Origin: Harmonia axyridis | Taxonomy: Eukaryota; Arthropoda; Insecta; Coleoptera; Coccinellidae | Reading direction: 5' to 3' | DNA: 64,000 nt | Assembly: GCF_914767665.1 (NCBI RefSeq) | Contig: NC_059508.1 | Location: forward strand, 24,613,501-24,677,500 | In this document: in pieces, positions 35,147 through 48,027 of the stretch | Layout of the letters: each line of letters starts with the position of its first letter | Numbering within the stretch: the first letter of the stretch is position 1 | Program-made: the position numbers and the translations under genes | The notes under the pieces: generated by a model | Databases searched by the model: none | Told to the model about the DNA's origin: nothing | Seen by the model: only the letters and a program-made list of their open reading frames with translations

Positions 35147-36535
35147 TTGTTGATTTTCTTGGGCTCGGATGTCACGCAGGTAGCTGTAATCTCCCACGTG
35201 GTAAGGTCAATTGCTGCTGTAACCACGAATGCACGACTGACTTCTGTTGTTGATTTCATTCGTTTGTTATTTTCTTCAATGATTCTCATTCTAACACTTT
35301 TCATCGTATTGCACAGGGACGAAAGCTTGACACGCGTGTCTAAGGAAACCACTTTGGTATAAGGGACTGTTCTTATTCCCTTTTTTTTGTTTAATGAACA
35401 ATTATCCAAGTAAGCCGTTCCACATTGTTGATTTTCCTGGCTCGGATGTCACGCAGGTAGCTGTAATCTCCCACGTGGTAAGGTCAATTGCTGCTGTAAC
35501 CACGAATGCACGACTGACTTCTGTTGTTGATTTCATTAGTTTGTTATTTTCTTCAATGATTCTCATTCTAACACTTTTCATCGTATTGCACAGGGACGAA
35601 AGCTAGACACGCGTGTCTAAGGAAACCACTTTGGTGTAAGGGACTGTTCTTATTCCCTTCTTTTTGTTTAATGAACAATTATCCAAGTAAGCCATTCCAC
35701 ATTGTTGATTTTCTTGGACTCGGATGTCACGCAGGTAGCTATAATCTCCCACGTGGTGAGGTCAATTGCTGCTGTAACCACAAATGCACGACTGACTTCT
35801 GTTGTTGATTTCATTTGTTTGTTATTTCCTTCTATGTTTCTCATTCTAACACTTTTCATCGTATTGCACAGGGACGAAAGCTTGACACGCGTGTCTAAGG
35901 AAACCACTTTGGTATAAGGGACTGTTCTTATTCCCTTCGTTTTGTTCAATCAACAATTATCCAAGTAAGCCATTCCACATTGTTGATTTTCTTGGACTCG
36001 AATGTCACGCAGGTAGCTATAATCTCCCACGTGGTAAGGTCAATTGCTGCTGTAACCACAAATGCACGACTGACTTCTGTTGTTGATTTCATTTGTTTGT
36101 TATTTCCTTCTATGTTTCTCATTCTAACACTTTTCATCGTATTGCACAGGGACGAAAGCTTGACACGCGTGTCTAAGAAAACCACTTTGGTATAAGGGAC
36201 TGTTCTTATTCCCTTCGTTTTGTTTAATGAACAATTATCCAAGTAAGCCATTCCACATTGTTGCTTTTCTTGGACTCGGATGTCACGCAGGTAGCTATAA
36301 TCTCCCACGTGGTAAGGTCAATTGCTGCTGTAACCACAAATGCACGACTGACTTCTGTTGTTGATTTCATTTGTTTGTTATTTCCTTTAATGTTTCTCAT
36401 TCTAACACTTTTCATCGTATTGCACAGGGACGAAAGCTTGACACGCGTGTCTAAGGAAACCACTTTGGTATAAGGGACTGTTCTTATTCCCTTCGTTTTG
36501 TTTAATGAACAATTATCCAAGTGAGCCGTTCCACA
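35147..36535. repeat. 5-mer HOR, copy 1 (1389 bp)
   Basis: Units G 35147, PG 35425, C 35702, Nv 35980, LL 36258. Each G unit in this zone is preceded by AAGTGAGCC. The LL unit here has TTGGACTCGG, while other LL units have TTGAACTCGG. The G unit tail has the long T-tract seen at the end of L2 in the decamers, which fits a G/L2 fusion. Confidence 0.9.
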
Positions 36536-38202
36536 TTGTTGATTTTCTTGGGCTCGGATGTCACGCAGGTAGCTGTAATCTCCCACGTGGTAAGGTCAAT
36601 TGCTGCTGTAACCACGAATGCACGACTGACTTCTGTTGTTGATTTCATTCGTTTGTTATTTTCTTCAATGATTCTCATTCTAACACTTTTCATCGTATTG
36701 CACAGGGACGAAAGCTTGACACGCGTGTCTAAGGAAACCACTTTGGTATAAGGGACTGTTCTTATTCCCTTCTTTTTGTTTAATGAACAATTATCCAAGT
36801 AAGCCGTTCCACATTGTTGATTTTCCTGGCTCGGATGTCACGCAGGTAGCTGTAATCTCCCACGTGGTAAGGTCAATTGCTGCTGTAACCACGAATGCAC
36901 GACTGACTTCTGTTGTTGATTTCATTAGTTTGTTATTTTCTTCAATGATTCTCATTCTAACACTTTTCATCGTATTGCACAGGGACGAAAGCTAGACACG
37001 CGTGTCTAAGGAAACCACTTTGGTGTAAGGGACTGTTCTTATTCCCTTCTTTTTGTTTAATGAACAATTATCCAAGTAAGCCATTCCACATTGTTGATTT
37101 TCTTGGACTCGGATGTCACGCAGGTAGCTATAATCTCCCACGTGGTGAGGTCAATTGCTGCTGTAACCACAAATGCACGACTGACTTCTGTTGTTGATTT
37201 CATTTGTTTGTTATTTCCTTCTATGTTTCTCATTCTAACACTTTTCATCGTATTGCACAGGGACGAAAGCTTGACACGCGTGTCTAAGGAAACCACTTTG
37301 GTATAAGGGACTGTTCTTATTCCCTTCGTTTTGTTCAATCAACAATTATCCAAGTAAGCCATTCCACATTGTTGATTTTCTTGGACTCGAATGTCACGCA
37401 GGTAGCTATAATCTCCCACGTGGTAAGGTCAATTGCTGCTGTAACCACAAATGCACGACTGACTTCTGTTGTTGATTTCATTTGTTTGTTATTTCCTTCT
37501 ATGTTTCTCATTCTAACACTTTTCATCGTATTGCACAGGGACGAAAGCTTGACACGCGTGTCTAAGAAAACCACTTTGGTATAAGGGACTGTTCTTATTC
37601 CCTTCGTTTTGTTTAATGAACAATTATCCAAGTAAGCCATTCCACATTGTTGCTTTTCTTGAACTCGGATGTCACGCAGGTAGCTATAATCTCCCACGTG
37701 GTAAGGTCAATTGCTGCTGTAACCACAAATGCACGACTGACTTCTGTTGTTGATTTCATTTGTTTGTTATTTCCTTTAATGTTTCTCATTCTAACACTTT
37801 TCATCGTATTGCACAGGGACGAAAGCTTGACACGCGTGTCTAAGGAAACCACTTTGGTATAAGGGACTGTTCTTATTCCCTTCGTTTTGTTTAATGAACA
37901 ATTATCCAAGTAAGCAATTCCACATTGTTGATTTTCTTGGACACGGATGTCACGCCGGTAGCTATAATCTCCCACGTGGTAAGGTCAATTGCTGCTGTAA
38001 CCACAAATGCACGACTGACTTCTGTTGTTGATTTCATTTGTTTGTTATTTCCTTTAATGTTTCTCATTCTAACACTTTTCATCGTATTGCACAGGGACGA
38101 AAGCTTGACACGCGTGTCTAAGGAAACCACTTTGGTATAAGGGACTGTTCTTATTCCCTTCGTTTTGTTTAATGAACAATTATCCAAGTGAGCCGTTCCA
38201 CA
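36536..38202. repeat. 6-mer HOR (1667 bp)
   Basis: Units G 36536, PG 36814, C 37091, Nv 37369, LL 37647, P 37925. It equals the 5-mer plus a P unit. The P unit has GGACACGG at about 37938. Confidence 0.9.
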
Positions 38203-39591
38203 TTGTTGATTTTCTTGGGCTCGGATGTCACGCAGGTAGCTGTAATCTCCCACGTGGTAAGGTCAATTGCTGCTGTAACCACGAATGCACGACTGACTTC
38301 TGTTGTTGATTTCATTCGTTTGTTATTTTCTTCAATGATTCTCATTCTAACACTTTTCATCGTATTGCACAGGGACGAAAGCTTGACACGCGTATCTAAG
38401 GAAACCACTTTGGTATAAGGGACTGTTCTTATTCCCTTCTTTTTGTTTAATGAACAATTATCCAAGTAAGCCGTTCCACATTGTTGATTTTCCTGGCTCG
38501 GATGTCACGCAGGTAGCTGTAATCTCCCACGTGGTAAGGTCAATTGCTGCTGTAACCACGAATGCACGACTGACTTCTGTTGTTGATTTCATTAGTTTGT
38601 TATTTTCTTCAATGATTCTCATTCTAACACTTTTCATCGTATTGCACAGGGACGAAAGCTAGACACGCGTGTCTAAGGAAACCACTTTGGTGTAAGGGAC
38701 TGTTCTTATTCCCTTCTTTTTGTTTAATGAACAATTATCCAAGTAAGCCATTCCACATTGTTGATTTTCTTGGACTCGGATGTCACGCAGGTAGCTATAA
38801 TCTCCCACGTGGTGAGGTCAATTGCTGCTGTAACCACAAATGCACGACTGACTTCTGTTGTTGATTTCATTTGTTTGTTATTTCCTTCTATGTTTCTCAT
38901 TCTAACACTTTTCATCGTATTGCACAGGGACGAAAGCTTGACACGCGTGTCTAAGGAAACCACTTTGGTATAAGGGACTGTTCTTATTCCCTTCGTTTTG
39001 TTCAATCAACAATTATCCAAGTAAGCCATTCCACATTGTTGATTTTCTTGGACTCGAATGTCACGCAGGTAGCTATAATCTCCCACGTGGTAAGGTCAAT
39101 TGCTGCTGTAACCACAAATGCACGACTGACTTCTGTTGTTGATTTCATTTGTTTGTTATTTCCTTCTATGTTTCTCATTCTAACACTTTTCATCGTATTG
39201 CACAGGGACGAAAGCTTGACACGCGTGTCTAAGAAAACCACTTTGGTATAAGGGACTGTTCTTATTCCCTTCGTTTTGTTTAATGAACAATTATCCAAGT
39301 AAGCCATTCCACATTGTTGCTTTTCTTGAACTCGGATGTCACGCAGGTAGCTATAATCTCCCACATGGTAAGGTCAATTGCTGCTGTAACCACAAATGCA
39401 CGACTGACTTCTGTTGTTGATTTCATTTGTTTGTTATTTCCTTTAATGTTTCTCATTCTAACACTTTTCATCGTATTGCACAGGGACGAAAGCTTGACAC
39501 GCGTGTCTAAGGAAACCACTTTGGTATAAGGGACTGTTCTTATTCCCTTCGTTTTGTTTAATGAACAATTATCCAAGTGAGCCGTTCCACA
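38203..39591. repeat. 5-mer HOR, copy 2 (1389 bp)
   Basis: Units G 38203 (GCGTATCTAAGG at about 38391), PG 38481, C 38758, Nv 39036, LL 39314 (CCACATGG at 39362, the palindrome broken by a CpG transition). The start is 3056 bp from 35147, that is one 5-mer plus one 6-mer. Confidence 0.9.
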
Positions 39592-40980
39592 TTGTTGATT
39601 TTCTTGGGCTCGGATGTCACGCAGGTAGCTGTAATCTCCCACGTGGTAAGGTCAATTGCTGCTGTAACCACGAATGCACGACTGACTTCTGTTGTTGATT
39701 TCATTCGTTTGTTATTTTCTTCAATGATTCTCATTCTAACACTTTTCATCGTATTGCACAGGGACGAAAGCTTGACACGCGTGTCTAAGGAAACCACTTT
39801 GGTATAAGGGACTGTTCTTATTCCCTTCTTTTTGTTTAATGAACAATTATCCAAGTAAGCCGTTCCACATTGTTGATTTTCCTGGCTCGGATGTCACGCA
39901 GGTAGCTGTAATCTCCCACGTGGTAAGGTCAATTGCTGCTGTAACCACGAATGCACGACTGACTTCTGTTGTTGATTTCATTAGTTTGTTATTTTCTTCA
40001 ATGATTCTCATTCTAACACTTTTCATCGTATTGCACAGGGACGAAAGCTAGACACGCGTGTCTAAGGAAACCACTTTGGTGTAAGGGACTGTTCTTATTC
40101 CCTTCTTTTTGTTTAATGAACAATTATCCAAGTAAGCCATTCCACATTGTTGATTTTCTTGGACTCGGATGTCACGCAGGTAGCTATAATCTCCCACGTG
40201 GTGAGGTCAATTGCTGCTGTAACCACAAATGCACGACTGACTTCTGTTGTTGATTTCATTTGTTTGTTATTTCCTTCTATGTTTCTCATTCTAACACTTT
40301 TCATCGTATTGCACAGGGACGAAAGCTTGACACGCGTGTCTAAGGAAACCACTTTGGTATAAGGGACTGTTCTTATTCCCTTCGTTTTGTTCAATCAACA
40401 ATTATCCAAGTAAGCCATTCCACATTGTTGATTTTCTTGGACTCGAATGTCACGCAGGTAGCTATAATCTCCCACGTGGTAAGGTCAATTGCTGCTGTAA
40501 CCACAAATGCACGACTGACTTCTGTTGTTGATTTCATTTGTTTGTTATTTCCTTCTATGTTTCTCATTCTAACACTTTTCATCGTATTGCACAGGGACGA
40601 AAGCTTGACACGCGTGTCTAAGAAAACCACTTTGGTATAAGGGACTGTTCTTATTCCCTTCGTTTTGTTTAATGAACAATTATCCAAGTAAGCCATTCCA
40701 CATTGTTGCTTTACTTGAACTCGGATGTCACGCAGGTAGCTATAATCTCCCACGTGGTAAGGTCAATTGCTGCTGTAACCACAAATGCACGACTGACTTC
40801 TGTTGTTGATTTCATTTGTTTGTTATTTCCTTCTATGTTTCTCAGTCTAACACTTTTCATCGTATTGCACAGGGACGAAAGCTTGACACGCGTGTCTAAG
40901 GAAACCACTTTGGTATAAGGGACTGCTCTTATTCCCTTCGTTTTGTTCAATCAACAATTATCCAAGTAAGCCATTCCACA
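39592..40980. repeat. 5-mer HOR, copy 3 (1389 bp), last unit chimeric
   Basis: Units G 39592, PG 39870, C 40147, Nv 40425, LL 40703. The last unit starts as LL (TTGCTTTACTTGAAC) but has a C-type right half (CTTCTATG, GTTCAATCAAC tail). It is the junction to the octamer zone. Confidence 0.88.
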
Positions 40981-43204
40981 TTGTTGATTTTCTTGGACTC
41001 GGATGTCACGCAGGTAGCTATAATCTCCCACGTGGTAAGGTCAATTGCTGCTGTAACCACAAATGCACGACTGACTTCTGTTGTTGATTTCATTTGTTTG
41101 TTATTTCCTTCTATGTTTCTCATTCTAACACTTTTCATCGTAATGCACAGGAACGAAAGCTTGACACACGTGTCTATGGAAACCACATCGGTATAAGGGA
41201 CTGCTCTTCTTCCCTTTTTTCTTTTTGATGAACAATTATCCAAGTAAGCCATTCCACATTGTTGATTTTCTTGGACTCGGATGTCACGCAGGTAGCTATA
41301 ATCTCTCACGTGGTGAGGTCAATTGCTGCTGTAACCACAAATGCACGACTGACTTCTGTTGTTGATTTCATTTGTTTGTTATTTCCTTCTATGTTTCTCA
41401 TTCTAACACTTTTCATCGTATTGCACAGGGACGAAAGCTTGACACGCGTGTCTAAGGAAACCACTTTGGTATAAGGGACTGTTCTTATTCCCTTCGTTTT
41501 GTTCAATCAACAATTATCCAAGTAAGCCATTCCACATTGTTGATTTTCTTGGACTCGAATGTCACGCAGGTAGCTATAATCTCCCACGTGGTAAGGTCAA
41601 TTGCTGCTGTAACCACAAATGCACGACTGACTTCAGTTGTTGATTTCATTTGTTTGTTATTTCCTTCTATGTTTCTCATTCTAACACTTTTCATCGTATT
41701 GCACAGGGACGAAAGCTTGACACGCGTGTCTAAGGAAACCACTTTGGTATAAGGGACTGTTCTTATTCCCTTCGTTTTGTTTAATGAACAATTATCCAAG
41801 TAAGCCATTCCACATTGTTGATTTTCTTGGACTCGGATGTCACGCAGGTAGCTATAATCTCCCACGTGGTAAGGTCAATTGCTGCTGTAACCACAAATGC
41901 ACGACTGACTTCTGTTGTTGATTTCATTTGTTTGTTATTTCCTTCTATGTTTCTCATTCTAACACTTTTCATCGTATTGCACAGGAACGAAAGCTTGACA
42001 CAGGTGTCTAAGGAAACCACTTTGGTATAAGGGACTGTTCTTATTCCCTTCGTTTTGTTTAATGAACAATTATCCAAGTAAGCCATTCCACATTGTTCAT
42101 TTTCTTGGACTCGGATGACACGCGGGTAGCTATAATCTCCCACGTGGTAAGGTCAATTGCTGCTGTAACCACAATTGGACGGCTGACTTCTGTTGTTGAT
42201 TTCATTTGTTTGTTATTTCCTTCAATGTTTCTCATTCTAACACTTCTCATCGTATTGCACAGGGACGAAAGCTTGACACACGAGTCTATGGAAACCACAT
42301 TGGTATAAGGGACTGTTCTTATTCCCTTCTTTCTGTATGATGATCAATTATCCAAGTAAGCCATTCCACATTGTTGATTTTCTTGGACTCGGATGACACG
42401 CAGGTAGCTATAATCTGTAACGTGGTAAGGTCAATTGCTGCTGTAACCACAAATGCTCGACTGACTTCTGTTGTTGATTTCATTTGTTTGTTATTACCTT
42501 CAATGTTTCTCATTCTAACACTTTTCATCGTATTGCACAGGGACGAAAGCTTGACACACGTGTCTAAGGATACCACTTTGGTATAAGGGACTGTTCTTAT
42601 TCAATTCTTTTTGTTTAATGAACAATTATCCAAGTAAGCCGTTACACATTGTTGATTTTTTTGGACTCGGATGTCACGCAGGTAGCTATAATCTCCCACG
42701 TGGTAAGGTCAATTGCTGCTGTAACCACAAATGCACGACTGACTTCTGTTGTTGATTTCATTCGTTTGTTATTTTCTTCAATGTTTCTCATTCTAACACT
42801 TTTCATCGTAATGCACAGGGACGAAAGCTTGACACACGTGTCTATGGAAACCACATTGGTATAAGGGACTGTTCTTACTTCATTCTTTCTGTATAATGAT
42901 CAATTATCCAATTGAGCCATTCCACATTGTTGATTTTCTTGGACTCGGATGTCACGCAGGTAGCTATAATCTCCCACGTGGTAAGGTCAATTGCTGCTGT
43001 AATCACAAATGCACGACTGACTTCTGTTGTTGATTTGATTTGTTTGTTATTTCCTTCAATGTTTCCCATTCTAACACTTTTCATCGTATTGCACAGGGAC
43101 GAAAGCTTGACACGCGTGTCTAAGGAAACCACTTTGGTATAAGGGACTGTTCTTATTCCCTTCGTTTTGTTCAATCAACAATTATCCAAGTAAGCCATTC
43201 CACA
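40981..43204. repeat. Octamer HOR, copy 1 (2224 bp)
   Basis: Units 40981 (GTAATGCACAGGAACG), 41259, 41537 (CTCGAATG, CTTCAGTTG), 41815 (ACACAGGTGTC), 42093 (ACGCGGG, AATTGGACGG), 42371 (CTGTAACGTGG, TTATTACC), 42649 (GTTACAC, TTTTTTGG) and 42927 (CCCATT). The last unit is chimeric (see its own entry). Confidence 0.92.
42927..43204. repeat. Chimeric monomer at octamer junction
   Basis: The left part, with TTTGATTTG and TTTCCCATT, is like the 45151 unit. From m154 it has CTTTTCATC, ACGCGTGTCTAAGG, CTTCGTTTTG and GTTCAATCAAC, like the end of the 40703 unit. The switch lies between 43066 and 43080, the last left-type and first right-type bases. Confidence 0.88.
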
Positions 43205-45428
43205 TTGTTGATTTTCTTGGACTCGGATGTCACGCAGGTAGCTATAATCTCCCACGTGGTAAGGTCAATTGCTGCTGTAACCACAAATGCACGACTGACT
43301 TCTGTTGTTGATTTCATTTGTTTGTTATTTCCTTCTATGTTTCTCATTCTAACACTTTTCATCGTAATGCACAGGGACGAAAGCTTGACACACGTGTCTA
43401 TGGAAACCACATCGGTATAAGGGACTGCTCTTCTTCCTTTTTTTCTTTTTGATGAACAATTATCCAAGTAAGCCATTCCACATTGTTGATTTTCTTGGAC
43501 TCGGATGTCACGCAGGTAGCTATAATCTCCCACGTGGTGAGGTCAATTGCTGCTGTAACCACAAATGCACGACTGACTTCTGTTGTTGATTTCATTTGTT
43601 TGTTATTTCCTTCTATGTTTCTCATTCTAACACTTTTCATCGTATTGCACAGGGACGAAAGCTTGACACGCGTGTCTAAGGAAACCACTTTGGTATAAGG
43701 GACTGTTCTTATTCCCTTCGTTTTGTTCAATCAACAATTATCCAAGTAAGCCATTCCACATTGTTGATTTTCTTGGACTCAAATGTCACGCAGGTAGCTA
43801 TAATCTCCCACGTGGTAAGGTCAATTGCTGCTGTAACCACAAATGCACGACTGACTTCAGTTGTTGATTTCATTTGTTTGTTATTTCCTTCTATGTTTCT
43901 CATTCTAACACTTTTCATCGTATTGCACAGGGACGAAAGCTTGACACGCGTGTCTAAGGAAACCACTTTGGTATAAGGGACTGTTCTTATTCCCTTCGTT
44001 TTGTTTAATGAACAATTATCCAAGTAAGCCATTCCACATTGTTGATTTTCTTGGACTCGGATGTCACGCAGGTAGCTATAATCTCCCACGTGGTAAGGTC
44101 AATTGCTGCTGTAACCACAAATGCACGACTGACTTCTGTTGTTGATTTCATTTGTTTGTTATTTCCTTCTATGTTTCTCATTCTAACACTTTTCATCGTA
44201 TTGCACAAGAACGAAAGCTTGACACAGGTGTCTAAGGAAACCACTTTGGTATAAGGGACTGTTCTTATTCCCTCCTTTTTGGTCAATGAACAATTATCCA
44301 AGTAAGCCATTCCACATTGTTGATTTTCTTGGACTCGGATGACACGCGGGTAGCTATAATCTCCCACGTGGTAAGGTCAATTGCTGCTGTAACCACAATT
44401 GGACGGCTGACTTCTGTTGTTGATTTCATTTGTTTGTTATTTCCTTCAATGTTTCTCATTCTAACACTTCTCATCGTATTGCACAGGGACGAAAGCTTGA
44501 CACACGTGTCTATGGAAACCACATTGGTATAAGGGACTGTTCTTATTCCCTTCTTTCTGTATGATGATCAATTATCCAAGTAAGCCATTCCACATTGTTG
44601 ATTTTCTTGGACTCGGATGACACGCAGGTAGCTATAATCTGTAACGTGGTAAGGTCAATTGCTGCTGTAACCACAAATGCTCGACTGACTTCTGTTGTTG
44701 ATTTCATTTGTTTGTTATTTCCTTCAATGTTTCTCATTCTTACACTTTTCATCGTATTGCACAGGGACGAAAGCTTGACACACGTGTTTAAGGATACCAC
44801 TTTGGTATAAGGGACTGTTCTTATTCAATTCTTTTTGTTTAATGAACAATTATCCAAGTAAGCCGTTACACATTGTTGATTTTTTTGGACTCGGATGTCA
44901 CGCAGGTAGCTATAATCTCCCACGTGGTAAGGTCAATTGCTGCTGTAACCACAAATGCACGACTGACTTCTGTTGTTGATTTCATTCGTTTGTTATTTTC
45001 TTCAATGTTTCTCATTCTAACACTTTTCATCGTAATGCACAGGGACGAAAGCTTGACACACGTGTCTATGGAAACCACATTGGTATAAGGGACTGTTCTT
45101 ACTTCATTCTTTCTGTATAATGATCAATTATCCAATTAAGCCATTCCACATTGTTGATTTTCTTGGACTCGGATGTCACGCAGGTAGCTATAATCTCCCA
45201 CGTGGTAAGGTCAATTGCTGCTGTAATCACAAATGCACGACTGACTTCTGTTGTTGATTTGATTTGTTTGTTATTTCCTTCAATGTTTCCCATTCTAACA
45301 CTTCTCATCGTATTGCACAGGGACGAAAGCTTGACACACGTGTCTATGGAAACCACATTGGTATAAGGGACTGTTCTTATTCCCTTCTTTCTGTATAATG
45401 ATCAATTATCCAAGTAAGCCATTCCACA
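43205..45428. repeat. Octamer HOR, copy 2 (2224 bp)
   Basis: Units 43205, 43483, 43761 (CTCAAATG), 44039 (CACAAGAACG), 44317, 44595 (GTGTTTAAGG), 44873, 45151. The order equals copy 1, and the last unit is the unrecombined form. It shows several single-base differences from copy 1, more than the decamer copies show among themselves. Confidence 0.92.
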
Positions 45429-46262
45429 TTGTTGATTTTCTTGGACTCGGATGACACGCAGGTAGCTATTATCTTTTACGTGGTAAGGTCAATTGCTGCT
45501 GTAACCACAAATGCACGACTGACTTCTGTTGTTGATTTCATTTGTTTGTTATTTCCTTTAATGTTTCTCATTCTAACATTTCTCATCGTATTGCACAGGG
45601 ACGAAAGCTTGACACACGTGTCTAAGGAAACCACTTTGGTATAAGGGACTGTTCTTATTCCCTTCTTTTTGTTTAATGAACAATTATCCAAGTAAGCCGT
45701 TCCACATTGTTCATTTTCTTGGGCTCGGATGTCACGCAGGTAGCAGTAATCTCCCACGTGGTAAGGTCAATTGCTGCTGTAACCACAAATGCACGACTGA
45801 CTTCTGTTGTTGATTTCATTCGTTTGTTATTTTCTTCAATGTTTCTCATTCTAACACTTTTCATCGTATTGCACAGGGACGAAAGCTTGACACGTGTGTC
45901 TAAGGAAACCACTTTGGTATAAGGGACTGTTCTTATTCCCTTCTTTTTGTTCAATGAACAATTATCCAAGTAAGCCATTCCACTTTGTTGATTTTCTTGG
46001 ACTCGGATGTCACGCCGGTAGCTATAATCTCCCACGTGGTAAGGTCAATTGCTGCTGTAACCACAAATGCACGACTGACTTCTGTTGTTGATTTCATTTG
46101 TTTGTTATTTCCTTTAATGTTTCTCATTCTCACACTTTTCATCGTATTGCACAGGGACGAAAGCTTGACACGCGTGTCTAAGGAAACCACTTTGGTATAA
46201 GGGACTGTTCTTATTCCCTTCTTTTTGTTTAATGAACAATTATCCAAGTAAGCCGTTCCACA
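45429..46262. repeat. Trimer block FY-F-P, copy 1 (834 bp)
   Basis: Units 45429 (GATGACACG, CTTTTACG, AACATTTCTC), 45707 (TTGTTCATTTTC, AGCAGTAATC, GACACGTGTGTC) and 45985 (preceded by CCACTTTG, ACGCCGG). The same three units follow each other at 49418, 54978 and 59148. Confidence 0.88.
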
Positions 46263-46540
46263 TTGTTGATTTTCTTGGGCTCGGATGTCACGCAGGTAGC
46301 TGTAATCTCCCACGTGGTAAGGTCAATTGCTGCTGTAATCACAAATGCACGACTGACTTCTGTTGTTGATTTGATTTGTTTGTTATTTCCTTCAATGTTT
46401 CTCATTCTAACACTTCTCATCGTATTGCACAGGGACGAAAGCTTGACACGCGTGTCTAAGGAAACCACTTTGGTATAAGGGACTGTTCTTATTCCCTTCT
46501 TTTTGTTTAATGAACAATTATCCAAGTAAGCAATTCCACA
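46263..46540. repeat. Recombinant G/DLICL monomer
   Basis: The left part is G type (GGGCTCGG, AGCTGTAATC). The middle has GTAATCAC and TTTGATTTG of the 45151 type, and the tail has ACGCGTGTCTAAGG. The equivalent units at 50252 and 59982 keep AACCACGAATG and end CACACATGTCTATGG. Confidence 0.75.
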
Positions 46541-48027
46541 TTGTTGATTTTCTTGGACTCGGATGTCACGCCGGTAGCTATAATCTCCCACGTGGTAAGG
46601 TCAATTGCTGCTGTAACCACAAATGCACGACTGACTTCTGTTGTTGATTTCATTTGTTTGTTATTTCCTTTAATGTTTCTCATTCTTACACTTTTCATCG
46701 TATTGCACAGGGACGAAAGCTTGACACGCGTGTCTAAGGAAACCACTTTGGTATAAGGGACTGTTCTTATTCCCTTCTTTTTGTTTAATGAACAATTATC
46801 CAAGTAAGCCGTTCCACATTGTTGATTTTCTTGGGCTCGGATGTCACGCAGGTAGCTGTAATCTCCCACGTGGTAAGGTCAATTGCTGCTGTAACCACGA
46901 ATGCACGACTGACTTCTGTTGTTGATTTCATTTGTTTGTTATTTTCTTCAATGATTCTCATTCTAACATTTCTCATCGTATTGCACAGGGACGAAAGCTT
47001 GACACACGTGTCTAAGGAATCCACTTTGGTATAAGGGACTGTTCTTATTCCCTTCTTTTTGTTTAATGAACAATTATCCAAGTAAGCCGTTCCACATTGT
47101 TCATTTTCTTGGGCTCGGATGTCACGCAGGTAGCTATAATCTCCCACGTGGTAAGGTCAATTGCTGCTGTAACCACGAATGCACGACTGACTTCTGTTGT
47201 TGATTTCATTCGTTTGTTATTTTCTTCAATGATTCTCATTCTAACACTTTTCATCGTATTGCACAGGGACGAAAGCTTGACACTCGTGTCTAAGGAAACC
47301 ACTTTGGTATAAGGGACTGTTCTTATTCCCTTCTTTTTGTTTAATGAACAATTATCCAAGTAAGCCGTTCCACATTGTTGATTTTCTTGGGCTCGGATGT
47401 CACGCAGGTAGCTATAATCTCCCACGTGGTAAGGTCAATTGCTGCTGTAACCACAAATGCACGACTGACTTCTGTTGTTGATTTCATTTGTTTGTTATTT
47501 CCTTCTATGTTTCTCATTCTAACACTTTTCATCGTATTGCACAGGGACGAAAGCTTGACACGCGTGTCTAAGAAAACCACTTTGGTATAAGGGACTGTTC
47601 TTATTCCCTTCGTTTTGTTTAAAGAACAATTATCCAAGTAAGCCATTCCACATTGTTGCTTTTCTTGGACTCGGATGTCACGCAGGTAGCTATAATCTCC
47701 CACGTGGTAAGGTCAATTGCTGCTGTAACCACAAATGCACGACTGACTTCTGTTGTTGATTTCATTTGTTTGTTATTTCCTTCTATGTTTCTCATTCTAA
47801 CACTTTTCATCGTATTGCACAGGGACCACAAATGCACGACTGACTTCTGTTGTTGATTTCATTTGTTTGTTATTTCCTTCTATGTTTCTCATTCTAACAC
47901 TTTTCATCGTATTGCACAGGGACGAAAGCTTGACACGCGTGTCTAAGGAAACCACTTTGGTATAAGGGACTGTTCTTATTCCCTTCGTTTAGTTCAATCA
48001 ACAATTATCCAAGTAAGCCATTCCACA
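46541..48027. repeat. Segment H left arm, copy 1 (pairs with 55534-56923, offset 8993)
   Basis: Units 46541, 46819 (AAGGAATCC), 47097 (F start, ATAATC), 47375 (GGGCTCGG, AAGAAAACC) and 47653 (TTGCTTTTC) match 55534, 55812, 56090, 56368 and 56646. Both copies share the rare TTTAAAGAAC at 47617 and 56610. This copy has an extra 97-bp internal duplication. Confidence 0.88.
47653..48027. repeat. 375-bp monomer with 97-bp internal tandem duplication
   Basis: m78-m174 is present twice, at 47730-47826 and 47827-47923. The junction reads CACAGGGACCACAAATGC, with 2 bp (AC) shared by the ends. The homologous unit at 56646 is 278 bp, so the duplication is the derived state. The tail has CGTTTAGTTC (about 47987) where related units have CGTTTTGTTC. 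Confidence 0.93.

Noticed and set aside
42093..42308. Separate gene or foreign insert suggested by the AATTGGACGGCTGAC difference
   Set aside because: Flanks on both sides are ordinary satellite and the unit keeps 278 bp. The difference is a subfamily patch.
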